From Thiodiazotropha sp040507005 (GTDB lineage Bacteria > Pseudomonadota > Gammaproteobacteria > Chromatiales > Chromatiaceae): a stretch of 64,000 bases of DNA. The translations under genes and the position numbers were made by a program. The notes beneath the pieces were generated by a model, which worked only from the letters and a program-made list of their open reading frames with translations, made no database searches and was not told the origin of the DNA. The first letter of the stretch is position 1; the number at the start of each line of letters is the position of its first letter. Shown one piece after another: positions 16,760 through 25,336 of this stretch. The stretch spans positions 7,424 to 71,423 of the forward strand of contig JBEVVS010000053.1 in assembly GCA_040507005.1 (NCBI GenBank), written 5' to 3'.

Positions 16760-17428
16760 ATGCGAATTCTGCTGGCGGAAGATGATCGACATCTCGGCGA
16801 AGGCTTGAGTCTGGGCTTGAGACAGCTTGGACATACCGTAGACTGGGTGATGGACGGAATAAGGGCAGAGCAGGCCCTGTCTACCGAGAATCTGGATGCA
16901 TTGATTCTGGACCTGGGTTTACCAAAGCAGGACGGTTTGCATCTTTTGCAGAAGATCCGCAAACAGGGTAAGGATCTGCCGGTACTTATATTAACTGCGT
17001 GCGATACCGTGGAACGGCGTATTCAAGGTCTCGATTTGGGTGCGGATGACTATGTGGTTAAACCCTTCGACCTATTGGAGGTTAATGCCCGACTGCGAGC
17101 CATTACCAGGCGCCGTGAAGGACGTGCGGCCTCTGTCATCGTCTATGGTGACCTGGTTTTGGACCCTGCAGCCCGCAGCCTCTCCAAGGCAGGAGTGGAT
17201 ATAAAATTAGCGGCCAGCGAGTACGCTGTGCTGGAGTCTCTTCTCACCCATCAGGGACGGGTTTTATCCCGACAGGCATTGGAAGAGATACTGTATGGTT
17301 GGGATGAAGGTGTGGAAAGCAATGCCGTCGAGGTTTATGTACACCACATACGAAAAAAACTCGGCAAGGATCTGATCAGGACTATACGTGGCGTTGGTTA
17401 CACAATCCAAAAGTTGGCTCAGCAATGA
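16760..17428 (+). CDS. OmpR-family response regulator (QseB/PmrA-like)
   Basis: This 222-residue protein has a receiver domain with acidic residues Asp8/Asp9, phospho-acceptor Asp51 (LILDLGLP) and the Lys of VVKPFD. A winged-helix DNA-binding domain follows at about residues 125-222, ending in IRGVGYTIQ, which is typical of OmpR-type regulators. The sensor kinase gene starts 9 bases downstream, so the two form one operon and presumably one phosphorelay. The closest well-known family is QseB/PmrA/TctD. The signal it responds to cannot be read from the sequence. Confidence 0.95.
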   Translation: MRILLAEDDRHLGEGLSLGLRQLGHTVDWVMDGIRAEQALSTENLDALILDLGLPKQDGLHLLQKIRKQGKDLPVLILTACDTVERRIQGLDLGADDYVVKPFDLLEVNARLRAITRRREGRAASVIVYGDLVLDPAARSLSKAGVDIKLAASEYAVLESLLTHQGRVLSRQALEEILYGWDEGVESNAVEVYVHHIRKKLGKDLIRTIRGVGYTIQKLAQQ

Positions 17429-17437
17429 GATCTAGGC

Positions 17438-18919
17438 GTGCAACAGTTGAATAACTCTTCAATACGAAGACGGCTCCTTATCGGCCTGATTACTAGCATC
17501 GTCGTCTTGTGGCTGATCTCGGCCTACTTTGTCTATGTTGCCGCTTACCATGAGGTTGAAGAGATCTACGATGCAACCCTGGCTCAAGACGCTCGCATCC
17601 TTGCCACCTTGATGGTTCACGAAGTGGAGGAAGACAACGAAGCAAGGGAGAACTTACAAAAACTGGTACAAGAGTTGGGTGAGGAAGTGATCAATAGCTC
17701 CACCTTGTTCAAGCATTTCGTCAGGGAGTTCATGGCGGATGAGAGCAAAAAAGACTATCTGACAATGATGCCGAGTAATCAGGATACGGGGCATCGTTAT
17801 GAAGCTAAGCTTGCTTTTCTCATCAAGGGGGTTAATGGACGTACCTACTTGCGCTCTAATTTGCCGACCTCGTTTAATACCTTTACTGAAGGATATAACA
17901 ATCAGATCGTTGACGGTAAACTGTGGCGTATGTATGGATTGAAGGAGTCAAGTGGTCAGTTCCATGTGCAGATAGGTGAGTTGATGGCACTACGTCAGGA
18001 GACGGTTACAGAAATAGTCTTCAGTAGTTTGTGGCCGATAATCGTCGCATTACCTATGTTCGGTATTTTTATCTGGATCGTTGTGGGACGTGGTCTCAAA
18101 CCCTTGCAAAGTATCGCCGGCAAGGTAAAGCATCGGGATCCAAATGCATTGGATGCCATCTCCACGCAAGGTGTGCCGAGCGAAGTAGTACCAATGGTAG
18201 TCTCGCTGAACACTCTTTTTCACCGCGTACAGAGGGTGTTGGAGAATGAACGAAGATTTACCGCGGACGCAGCCCATGAATTAAGAACCCCGCTTGCCGC
18301 GTTGAAGACATTGGCCCAAGCTAAATCCCTGGCCGATGAGGGCAGTGAACACCGGCATTTTCTTGAGCAGATTATGCGCGGTGTTGATCGTGCCACTCAT
18401 CTGTTAGAGCAGCTTTTGACTCTTGCACGAATGGATAGCCATTCCCTCGATCAATCACATGTAGAAGAGGTGGATTTACATGGTGAAACCATCAATATAC
18501 TCGCTTCACTCGGTCCTTTGGCATTGGAAAAGGATATCGAACTCGCCTATGAAGGTGTTGACCATGCAGTGATGATTCCTGGCTATGCACCCGGTATACA
18601 GATTTTATTGAGAAATATTGTTGACAACGCTATACGCTATACACCAGAAAAGGGAGAGGTTTGGGTAAAGCTGGAACAAGTAGATACAGCTGTAAAAGTA
18701 TTGGTTATGGATACAGGCCCCGGTATCCCGAAAGAGAAACAGCACGGATTGTATCAACGCTTCCGAAGAGGAGAGAGTGCTAACACTCAGGGAAGTGGAC
18801 TGGGACTGTCCATTGTCAAGAGAATAGTGGATCTGCACCATGCCTCGATCGAGATGAAGAATCGCACCGATCGAAGTGGACTTAAAGTTACTGTTTCATT
18901 TTCCCGTTATCACATTTGA
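17438..18919 (+). CDS. sensor histidine kinase partner of the OmpR-type regulator
   Basis: This 493-residue protein starts at GTG. It has two membrane helices (about residues 14-34 and 190-212) around a periplasmic sensor region of about 155 residues. A linker follows, then the H-box FTADAAHELRTPLAALK with the phosphorylated His, the N-box NAIRYTPEKG, the G1 box DTGPGIP, the F-box RFRRG and the G2 box GSGLGLSIVKRI. All catalytic elements look intact. It resembles QseC-type kinases. The periplasmic domain has no motif I can tie to a ligand. Confidence 0.94.
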   Translation: MQQLNNSSIRRRLLIGLITSIVVLWLISAYFVYVAAYHEVEEIYDATLAQDARILATLMVHEVEEDNEARENLQKLVQELGEEVINSSTLFKHFVREFMADESKKDYLTMMPSNQDTGHRYEAKLAFLIKGVNGRTYLRSNLPTSFNTFTEGYNNQIVDGKLWRMYGLKESSGQFHVQIGELMALRQETVTEIVFSSLWPIIVALPMFGIFIWIVVGRGLKPLQSIAGKVKHRDPNALDAISTQGVPSEVVPMVVSLNTLFHRVQRVLENERRFTADAAHELRTPLAALKTLAQAKSLADEGSEHRHFLEQIMRGVDRATHLLEQLLTLARMDSHSLDQSHVEEVDLHGETINILASLGPLALEKDIELAYEGVDHAVMIPGYAPGIQILLRNIVDNAIRYTPEKGEVWVKLEQVDTAVKVLVMDTGPGIPKEKQHGLYQRFRRGESANTQGSGLGLSIVKRIVDLHHASIEMKNRTDRSGLKVTVSFSRYHI

Positions 18920-18945
18920 GACTCAGTTATAGGCCCTTATACAAC

Positions 18946-19662
18946 TCAATTGGATTGCTGTTGTTGATCGCAGATCTCCTTGGCCATCACCAACAGATGC
19001 TCAAGATAGTGAAGTCGTTTTACTGAGAGTTCGACCTTATCTTTCAATTCCGAATCTTCGTCACTTCCTTCAATGACGTGGAAAGTATCTTCAAAGAAAA
19101 AGACAAAGAAGCTGTCGAGAAAACGTATCTCGCGGTTGGTGTCCATGATCAAGTTATCTATGCCGAAAAGATCGATCATCTTTGGATTATCCGATGTTCG
19201 CCAAGCTTGTGCGGCCTTGACGAACCGCGCCAATTGAATGCGCGCCTTCGGGTAGGCACATAATAGCTTCATGGCCTCTTCTTCATTTTGTTGATTTGCT
19301 ATGTTGAACCAGATGTTTACCGCCTGTGCTAGGACGAAGATACTTGGTTTGCCGTTGATTTTACTGACTACGAACAGCGCATCCGGGATGATCTCATCAA
19401 GCGTCTCCTTCAATTGGCGATAGTGGCGTGCAAGAAGTGCTGCTTCACTGATAGAGTGGTTGGTAAAGGGACGCTTGATAACAAATTCTGTATAGACGAC
19501 CTCAACTTCATCGTCGGTTCTGGTTTCGAGGCGTCTGTTACTGCGCCATACTTCACAATGACTTCCAATGGTAGAAACAAGGGTCGGTTTCAGCTTTTCC
19601 TGATCTAGACATGCTATGCCCGCTGAAACCTGATCTTGCTGTTTATCATCACTCTCTTGCAT
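18946..19662 (-). CDS. uncharacterised protein, possibly a degenerate kinase-like fold
   Basis: I do not recognise a family for this 238-residue soluble protein. It converges on the histidine kinase gene, with 26 bases between stops. Residues about 165-195 read IDLFGIDNLIMDTNREIRFL followed by DSFF. This spacing of a DN pair and a later Asp resembles the catalytic-loop and metal-binding region of small-molecule or protein kinase folds, but no ATP-binding Gly-rich loop is evident. The C-terminus (about 205-238) is helical and charged. A phosphotransferase-related role is only a guess from this resemblance. Confidence 0.7.
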   Translation of the reverse strand: MQESDDKQQDQVSAGIACLDQEKLKPTLVSTIGSHCEVWRSNRRLETRTDDEVEVVYTEFVIKRPFTNHSISEAALLARHYRQLKETLDEIIPDALFVVSKINGKPSIFVLAQAVNIWFNIANQQNEEEAMKLLCAYPKARIQLARFVKAAQAWRTSDNPKMIDLFGIDNLIMDTNREIRFLDSFFVFFFEDTFHVIEGSDEDSELKDKVELSVKRLHYLEHLLVMAKEICDQQQQSN

Positions 19663-19753
19663 CTGCCAGCTACCTTATCTGTCCTGCACTGTGTGCCAGG
19701 ATTAGAACTCCTGCGCCACGATCGGTTTGATCAGTACCATAGAGCGAACAGCG

Positions 19754-20734
19754 TCAATCTTGAGCAAACACATGCTTCAGATATGCCGGAATTCGATAGT
19801 CCAGCCAGTAGACAGGCCGCCAGGGAAAGCTGCCCTGGACAAATCCCACATGACCACCCCTATTGGAAACTTCTAGTGAAACACCCGGGCCGAGATCTTG
19901 CAAGCACGGCACGTCGTCCGGTCGCATAAAGGGGTCGTCCTTTGCATGCAGAATGAGTGTGGGAGTGGTGATTCGTTTTAAAAACTGAGCACAGCTACAA
20001 CGGTTGTAGTAGTCATCGGCATTGAGAAATCCGTTATCTACCGAGGTGATCCGATCATCGAATTCGTATATCGAACGAATGGAAGTGAGATCCTCTATTC
20101 CAGGGATCGAGAGGGTGCGACATTTACTAGCGTAGGATTTGAGCAGCTTTCGCAGCAGATGCCGCCCATATATTCGGGAGAAGCCTTGTTGCAGACATTC
20201 TGCTGCGCTTTTTAGGTTAAAGGGTACTGAAACAGCAACCGCAGCCCTAATACCCGGGTCACGATCCGGCTCACCCAGGTATTTGAGTAGAAGATTACCA
20301 CCTAGCGATACGCCGATCATAGCTTGTGGTGCTTCTCCTCTCTGGTGTAGAAACTCAACGATCTCCCTCAGATCCTCTGTGGCACCGGAGTGATAACTTC
20401 GTAGCAGTCGGTTGGGTTCACCGCTGCAACCCCGGAAATGCATGAAAAGGGGTCGGAATCCCGCGCTGCGCACTGCTGATATGAGCGGGATTGCATAGTG
20501 AGACTCCAGAGAGCCTTCGAGTCCGTGCAACAGCAAAACCAGTGGGCCATCCGCATCTTGCCAGGCAAGATCGATGAAATCCCCATCTCGAAGTTCAACT
20601 CTCTCCCTGTGCAGATCCGGAAGGGGGGTTGACCTGAGAAGGCTGGGCCACAGTGTCTGCAGGTGAGGCGAGGCAATCCACCAAGGAGGATTGAATGAAC
20701 TTTTGATCAGTGCCGACACGGTTTTTGCTGCCAA
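19754..20734 (-). CDS. YheT family alpha/beta hydrolase
   Basis: This 326-residue protein matches the YheT/ABHD-like esterase family. The start region FNPPWWIASPHLQTLWP is a family signature, followed by LVLLLHGLEGS (oxyanion region) and the nucleophile elbow GVSLGG with its Ser. A late RGGHVGFV carries the catalytic His, and LHAKDDPF carries the Asp. It is a predicted cytoplasmic serine hydrolase, and the family's physiological substrate is not settled. The Lon-N-like gene lies just upstream on the same strand, with 45 bases between them. Confidence 0.93.
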   Translation of the reverse strand: MAAKTVSALIKSSFNPPWWIASPHLQTLWPSLLRSTPLPDLHRERVELRDGDFIDLAWQDADGPLVLLLHGLEGSLESHYAIPLISAVRSAGFRPLFMHFRGCSGEPNRLLRSYHSGATEDLREIVEFLHQRGEAPQAMIGVSLGGNLLLKYLGEPDRDPGIRAAVAVSVPFNLKSAAECLQQGFSRIYGRHLLRKLLKSYASKCRTLSIPGIEDLTSIRSIYEFDDRITSVDNGFLNADDYYNRCSCAQFLKRITTPTLILHAKDDPFMRPDDVPCLQDLGPGVSLEVSNRGGHVGFVQGSFPWRPVYWLDYRIPAYLKHVFAQD

Positions 20735-20779
20735 CCGGGGTTTGATAACACCATATGGTCTGCCATCAAATGCACCGGA

Positions 20780-21433
20780 TCAGTGCGTCATATGGCTTGT
20801 TGTGGTACTGCTTGCCAACTCCATTTTTGCCATAAGCAACTGAAAACGCTCACTAAAAGAAACGGTATCAAGGATCGTCTGCTTATCCGCATGGGATAGT
20901 GGCAGCGCTGTGGTCAGGACGTTGACAAGTTGAGGTGCGGTCAGCTCCTTGAGTAGATCGGTATTTGTCTTTAACTCATTGTACTCCAGATATCGATCGA
21001 GGGTGGAGTAGATCATACTCCGTTTGTCATCAGTAGCTGGAAGATTGAGCTCATAATCGGATCCAAAACGCTCCCAATTGGGCTTGATTAGTCGGTAGCC
21101 ACGGTTTGAAGTCAGTTCAGTCAGAATGTCGAATCTGCAGACACCTGTGAGGATGATTTCGATGCGCCCGTTGACGGTTTCGTTGTAGAAGGAGATCCGT
21201 CCTGCGCAGCCGGTAGTGTGCAGTGGGGAGGGATCCAATTGATCGCCTTCGTCGGGCTGAACCATACCGATTAGATGGTGGCTGGCCAAGGCATCTTCCA
21301 CCATATTCAGGTAGCGGGGCTCGAAAATATTGAGCGGCAGCTGTGCACCGGGCATGACGACGGCCCCGGGCAGGGGAAAAATAGGCAGCGTTGAGGGCAA
21401 TTGCTGGTAATCAGGGATAAATGGATTGTGCAT
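20780..21433 (-). CDS. Lon N-terminal-like (LON substrate-binding domain) protein
   Basis: This 217-residue protein consists of a lone Lon substrate-binding domain, without ATPase or protease parts. The region LPIFPLPGAVVMPGAQLPLNIFEPRY is characteristic (quoted here in pieces: LPIFPLPG, then NIFEPRY). The family resembles YcaE/cereblon-like stand-alone domains. In known proteins the domain recognises unfolded substrates or ligands. No partner protease is encoded nearby. It lies upstream of yheT on the same strand and may share its transcript. Confidence 0.93.
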   Translation of the reverse strand: MHNPFIPDYQQLPSTLPIFPLPGAVVMPGAQLPLNIFEPRYLNMVEDALASHHLIGMVQPDEGDQLDPSPLHTTGCAGRISFYNETVNGRIEIILTGVCRFDILTELTSNRGYRLIKPNWERFGSDYELNLPATDDKRSMIYSTLDRYLEYNELKTNTDLLKELTAPQLVNVLTTALPLSHADKQTILDTVSFSERFQLLMAKMELASSTTTSHMTH

Positions 21434-21623
21434 GTAGTCGCTCCTTTAACCAGTAAGAGTTGCCTAGGGCTAAGAATGTTCCAAACCGCTTACATATCCG
21501 TGTCATGAATCTATACTCCAATAGGGAGGCATCTCCAGAACAATCATGCATATCCGCCCTTATTTTGCTCTATAAACAGAGGTTGATCACTAGACATCTG
21601 TTGAAACATATGAGGAGTGTCAA

Positions 21624-22676
21624 ATGAGCAACATCGAATCCCTGCTTGGCGACGAGGCTGAAAGTTTACTCACTCACAGCTGTAGTACCATCAATAAATC
21701 AATGATACACCTGCCCGGTAGTGACTATGTTGACAGGGTTCTAAGTCAAAAAGATCTCAAGCCGGGTGTCCTTCGCGGAATGCAGACGCTGTTCGACAAT
21801 GGTCGTCTTAGCGGCAGTGGTTATCTCTCCATACTACCCGTCGACCAGGGTGTAGAACATTCGGGGGGCGCTTCATTCGCAGCCAATCCGATCTACTTCG
21901 ATCCGATGAATATCGTCGAACTCGCCATTGAAGGGGGATGCAATGCGGTGGCTTCAACAATGGGTGTACTGGGGTCGGTGGCCCGCCGATATGCCCATAA
22001 GATCCCTTTTTTGGTTAAAATCAACCACAACGAAATACTCAGCTACCCTAATTTTTACGATCAAACCCTATTTGCGTCGGTTGATCAGGCTTTTGATATG
22101 GGAGCAGTAGCCATTGGTGCGACAATCTACTATGGCTCGGAGGAGTCGAGGCGCCAGATTCAGGAGATTTCCGAAGCCTTCCAACATGCCCATGAATTGG
22201 GCATGGTTACTGTACTTTGGGCCTATCTAAGGAACAGTTCATTCAAAGTAGACGGGATAGACTACCATACTGCAGCCGATCTGACAGGCCAGGCCAATCA
22301 TCTGGCGGCGACCATTGAAGCCGATATTATCAAGCAGAAACAGGCGGTGGGAAATGGCGGCTACAAGGTAATCAAATTTGGCAAAACGGACAAAAAAGTC
22401 TATACAGAACTCACCAGTGAGCACCCAATCGACCTTGTACGTTATCAGCTGGCCAACTGTTATATGGGGAGGGCAGGGCTTATCAATTCAGGGGGCGCCT
22501 CTTCCGGTGAGGGTGATCTAGCGCAGGCAGTACGAACAGCTGTGATCAATAAGCGTGCGGGCGGTATGGGGATGATCTCCGGTCGCAAAGCGTTCCAGCG
22601 CCCGATGCAGGAGGGGGTTGAGCTGTTGCAGGCGATTCAGGATGTCTATTTAAGTGATAAGGTAACTATTGCTTGA
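21624..22676 (+). CDS. fbaB: class I fructose-bisphosphate aldolase (FbaB/DhnA type)
   Basis: This 350-residue protein is the same length as E. coli FbaB and matches it closely around VLWAYLRNSSFK, ADLTGQANHLAATI and YMGRAGLINSGGASSG. The Schiff-base region with DIIKQK and the phosphate-binding SGRKAFQRP end are present. It splits fructose 1,6-bisphosphate to dihydroxyacetone phosphate and glyceraldehyde 3-phosphate, or runs in reverse in gluconeogenesis and the Calvin cycle. A good GAGGAG ribosome site lies 8 bases before the ATG. The gene stands alone. Confidence 0.97.
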   Translation: MSNIESLLGDEAESLLTHSCSTINKSMIHLPGSDYVDRVLSQKDLKPGVLRGMQTLFDNGRLSGSGYLSILPVDQGVEHSGGASFAANPIYFDPMNIVELAIEGGCNAVASTMGVLGSVARRYAHKIPFLVKINHNEILSYPNFYDQTLFASVDQAFDMGAVAIGATIYYGSEESRRQIQEISEAFQHAHELGMVTVLWAYLRNSSFKVDGIDYHTAADLTGQANHLAATIEADIIKQKQAVGNGGYKVIKFGKTDKKVYTELTSEHPIDLVRYQLANCYMGRAGLINSGGASSGEGDLAQAVRTAVINKRAGGMGMISGRKAFQRPMQEGVELLQAIQDVYLSDKVTIA

Positions 22677-22703
22677 TTTATCAGTAAGTTATGTGCATTT
22701 ACA

Positions 22704-23156
22704 ATGCCCGGGAGGCAAAAGCAGATTGAGTGTCATGCTTTGAAGCATATGATGTGGGTGTTTATCAAAGGGATTCCCAGTGCGATAACGGGAAAAGAAC
22801 TCTATAAACTGGTATCTCGCCAGTTTAATCCGATCTGGTCTATTATGCCGATCAAAGGTGTAAAGATAGAAGACTGTAAAATTCTCAAAATCATGCGAAA
22901 CAATTCCTCTGTTTGGGAATACTACGGGCTGGTATATATGACTCCCGCAAATCTCGCTCATGCCGCAATTGGTAGACTGAATACCACCAGCCTCAACGGA
23001 AAGCGTGTCAAAGCACACCCCTATGTGAATCGTGACAGGAGTCGGGATCGCCGTCAGCAAACAGTGCTGGAGGGAGAGCCATACCCGGGAGAGCGCAGAC
23101 GATATGATCGTCGACGGGCTATCCTGGTGAGCCAAGTTGGTGATCTTAATGAGTGA
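22704..23156 (+). CDS. probable RRM-type RNA-binding protein with basic tail
   Basis: This 150-residue frame contains an RRM-like core. WVFIKGIP near residue 18 fits RNP2, and YYGLVYM at about residue 75 fits RNP1. NLAHAAIGRLNTTSLNGKRV then follows the RRM pattern. The C-terminus is strongly basic (RDRSRDRRQQ, ERRRYDRRRA). ATG codons at 22749 or 22752 give a start closer to the RRM, and no start has a strong ribosome site. It is distinct from the Gly-rich RRM protein at 15832-16116. An RNA-binding role is likely, but the targets are unknown. Confidence 0.75.
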   Translation: MPGRQKQIECHALKHMMWVFIKGIPSAITGKELYKLVSRQFNPIWSIMPIKGVKIEDCKILKIMRNNSSVWEYYGLVYMTPANLAHAAIGRLNTTSLNGKRVKAHPYVNRDRSRDRRQQTVLEGEPYPGERRRYDRRRAILVSQVGDLNE

Positions 23157-23298
23157 TAGGGCAGAAATAGATATCCATTCAGTAACAAAGCAGTAAGGAG
23201 AGTTGCAAGTTTACATATTTTTTAAAATCTTAGCTTCAAGTAGGGTTTTACTAACCCTAGAGTGATAGTACCTAAAAACCAACTATAGAGAGACAACA

Positions 23299-23703
23299 AT
23301 GACAAAGTTAGTCGATATTGAAGGAATCGGTGATACATATGCTGCAAAGTTAACCTCAGCAGGAGTCACCAGTCTGGAAAATCTGTTGGCAAAGGGAAGT
23401 ACCAAGAAAGGCCGCAAGGAGATCGAGGACGCGTCCTCGATAAGCGGCAAACTGATTTTGCGCTGGGTAAACATGGCTGATCTGTTCCGTATCAAAGGTA
23501 TCGGTGAACAGTACTCGGATCTTTTAGAGGCTGCTGGTGTTGATACGGTGCCGGAGCTGGCGCAGCGTAAACCGGAAAACCTGCATCAAAAGATGATCGA
23601 AGTAAATGAGGCTAAAAATCTTGTACGGGCCACCCCCAGCCTCTCTGCGGTCGAAAAATGGGTGGCTGAAGCAAAACAGATGCCTCGTGTAGTCACATAT
23701 TGA
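23299..23703 (+). CDS. DUF4332 helix-hairpin-helix protein
   Basis: This 134-residue protein contains two helix-hairpin-helix-like units, IEGIGDTYAAKL near the N-terminus and IKGIGEQYSDLL at about residue 68. It fits the DUF4332 family. Hairpins of this kind bind the DNA or RNA backbone non-specifically, but the family's role is unknown. The gene has its own ribosome site (AGAGAGAC) and is followed by an intrinsic terminator, so it is probably a single-gene transcript. Confidence 0.9.
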   Translation: MTKLVDIEGIGDTYAAKLTSAGVTSLENLLAKGSTKKGRKEIEDASSISGKLILRWVNMADLFRIKGIGEQYSDLLEAAGVDTVPELAQRKPENLHQKMIEVNEAKNLVRATPSLSAVEKWVAEAKQMPRVVTY

Positions 23704-23755
23704 TATCACGATTGCAATAGACCACCAAACCTGGTCTGGTTCCCAGCTTGAAGAG

Positions 23756-23788
23756 AAAAGGCCACTGCCCATGGGCAGTGGCCTTTTT
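23756..23788 (+). terminator. intrinsic terminator after the DUF4332 gene
   Basis: A 15-bp stem (AAAAGGCCACTGCCC with GGGCAGTGGCCTTTT) around a 2-base loop is followed by T's, 53 bases after the stop codon. Because the left arm starts with A's it may also stop transcription from the other strand. Confidence 0.92.
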
Positions 23789-23891
23789 GTTGGATCTGCG
23801 AATCATAAACCCTATTCATAAACCGTTTCTGGAAGTGGGTTTATTCGCTAGAATAGTAGTGAATGTGTTAAGGGAAATCGGAGTCTGAAAC

Positions 23892-24149
23892 ATGCCAACC
23901 TATGATTACTACTGCGAAGCAAATGGCGAGAAAATAGAGGTCTTTCACCCTATGAGTGAGGTAATAGCTAATTGGGGTGAGCTTTGTGAAAAAGCTAACC
24001 GATCGCTTGGAGATACCGACAAAGGCGAACCGGTACGTAAATTGATCAGTGGTGCTGCAGTAATCAGCAGCAGTAATCGTGTTGATGCTGAGCCTGCATG
24101 TGCCACCGGTGCCTGTTGTCCAGGTGGCGTTTGCGGATTCAATGAGTAG
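23892..24149 (+). CDS. FmdB-like putative zinc-ribbon protein, degenerate
   Basis: This 85-residue protein begins MPTYDYYCEANG, like FmdB regulatory-family zinc ribbons. The usual second Cys of the first CxxC is absent, and the CPxCG knuckle is replaced by CEKA. The C-terminus is Cys-rich (CATGACCPGGVC), which could form a different metal site. The metallopeptidase gene starts 18 bases downstream, so they are probably co-transcribed. The function is unknown. Confidence 0.8.
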   Translation: MPTYDYYCEANGEKIEVFHPMSEVIANWGELCEKANRSLGDTDKGEPVRKLISGAAVISSSNRVDAEPACATGACCPGGVCGFNE

Positions 24150-24167
24150 GCGTATTACAACCAGGAG

Positions 24168-24851
24168 ATGACCTACCTAATCCTGCTAGGGATTCTGTTA
24201 CTGCTGATTTTAGGGCCACAGTTGTGGGTGCGGCAGATAATGGCGAAATATAATCGCCAATCAGAAGAGAATTTTCCCGGTAATGGAGGGGAGTTGGCCA
24301 GACATCTTCTGGATCGCTTCGATCTGCATCAGGTAGAAGTTGAAAAGGCTGAATCGGTGGATCACTATGACCCGAATGATAAAGCGGTCAGACTTTCAAA
24401 GGATAAACTGGAGGGGAGGACCCTTACCGCGATTACAACAGCCGCCCATGAGGTTGGACACGCACTCCAGGATGCCGCGGATGAACCACTCTTTCAGTGG
24501 CGCACGAGGCTCGGATCGATCGCTGTGGGTGCGCAACGCCTTGGCTCTTTTTTACTTTTTGTCTCTCCTATACTATCCATTGCCACTCGGGCGCCAACAG
24601 CAGGCCTGTTGAGCGCCATGGCTGCTTTTCTGGTAATGGGTTCTAATGTGATTCTTCAGTTGGCAACACTACCGGTAGAACTCGATGCCAGCTTTAAAAA
24701 AGCTCTACCACTACTGAAAGATGGTTATTTAAAGCCAGAACAGTATCGAGCCGCGGAAAGAATCTTGCGGGCGGCCGCATTCACCTATCTCTCCGCATCG
24801 CTGGCAGGATTGCTCAATTTCTGGCAATGGATGAGAGTTTTGAAACGCTAG
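24168..24851 (+). CDS. YugP-type membrane zinc metallopeptidase
   Basis: This 227-residue protein matches the YugP family (neutral zinc metallopeptidase). It has an N-terminal membrane helix at about residues 3-20, the zinc motif HEVGH in AAHEVGHALQD at about residue 95, and more hydrophobic segments at about 120-175. The conserved LPVELDASFKKA contains the downstream Glu/Asp expected to complete the site. It is a predicted inner-membrane protease with an unknown substrate. It follows the FmdB-like gene and precedes the DUF2914 gene with 21-33 bases between them. Confidence 0.92.
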   Translation: MTYLILLGILLLLILGPQLWVRQIMAKYNRQSEENFPGNGGELARHLLDRFDLHQVEVEKAESVDHYDPNDKAVRLSKDKLEGRTLTAITTAAHEVGHALQDAADEPLFQWRTRLGSIAVGAQRLGSFLLFVSPILSIATRAPTAGLLSAMAAFLVMGSNVILQLATLPVELDASFKKALPLLKDGYLKPEQYRAAERILRAAAFTYLSASLAGLLNFWQWMRVLKR

Positions 24852-24884
24852 GATGTTGCAGTTATAGGGGAAATGGAGGAAATT

Positions 24885-25328
24885 ATGTTGGAGAATTTGC
24901 TTAAGAGACGCGCCTTACAAGCGGTTTGTACATTGCAGTTTTTTCAACTCTATACAATGCAAATAACTGCTGATGAGCTACAGCAGTCGCCTGTTCCTGC
25001 AGCTACTGTTGCGAGAGCGCAATTTACCACTGAAATTATAGACAGAGAACCGGTCGATCAAGTTGTCAAGCTGGATAGCCAGGCAACTAGGGTCTACTTC
25101 TTTACCGATTTGAGGAATTTGCAGGGGCGAACGATAATCCATCGCTGGGAATTCGAAGGTGAGGTAATCAGTGAAGTCGAATTCAATGTTGGGGGGCCTC
25201 GCTGGCGTGTCTACTCGGCGAAAAGCTTAAAGCCAAACGAGCCGGGTAAGTGGACTGTATTTGTAATCGATGAATCCGGATGGCCTCTGCATGCCAGTAT
25301 ATTTGAGCACGGTGTTATAGTGGAATGA
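24885..25328 (+). CDS. DUF2914 domain protein
   Basis: The ATG at 24885 has GGAGG five bases upstream. An ATG at 24873 with a closer AGGGG is the alternative. The 147-residue product has a hydrophobic N-terminal stretch and a C-terminal DUF2914 region at about residues 45-145 (DLRNLQGRTIIHRW, then GPRWRVYSAKSL and GKWTVFVIDESG). This domain is found at the end of envelope-associated proteins, and its role is unknown. It converges on the 855-residue coiled-coil protein, whose stop lies 8 bases away. Confidence 0.85.
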   Translation: MLENLLKRRALQAVCTLQFFQLYTMQITADELQQSPVPAATVARAQFTTEIIDREPVDQVVKLDSQATRVYFFTDLRNLQGRTIIHRWEFEGEVISEVEFNVGGPRWRVYSAKSLKPNEPGKWTVFVIDESGWPLHASIFEHGVIVE

Positions 25329-25336
25329 TGTCGCGG

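Noticed and set aside
22689..23135. 148-codon minus-strand frame
   Set aside because: It is antisense to the RRM-like gene, which has family motifs; the minus frame has none.
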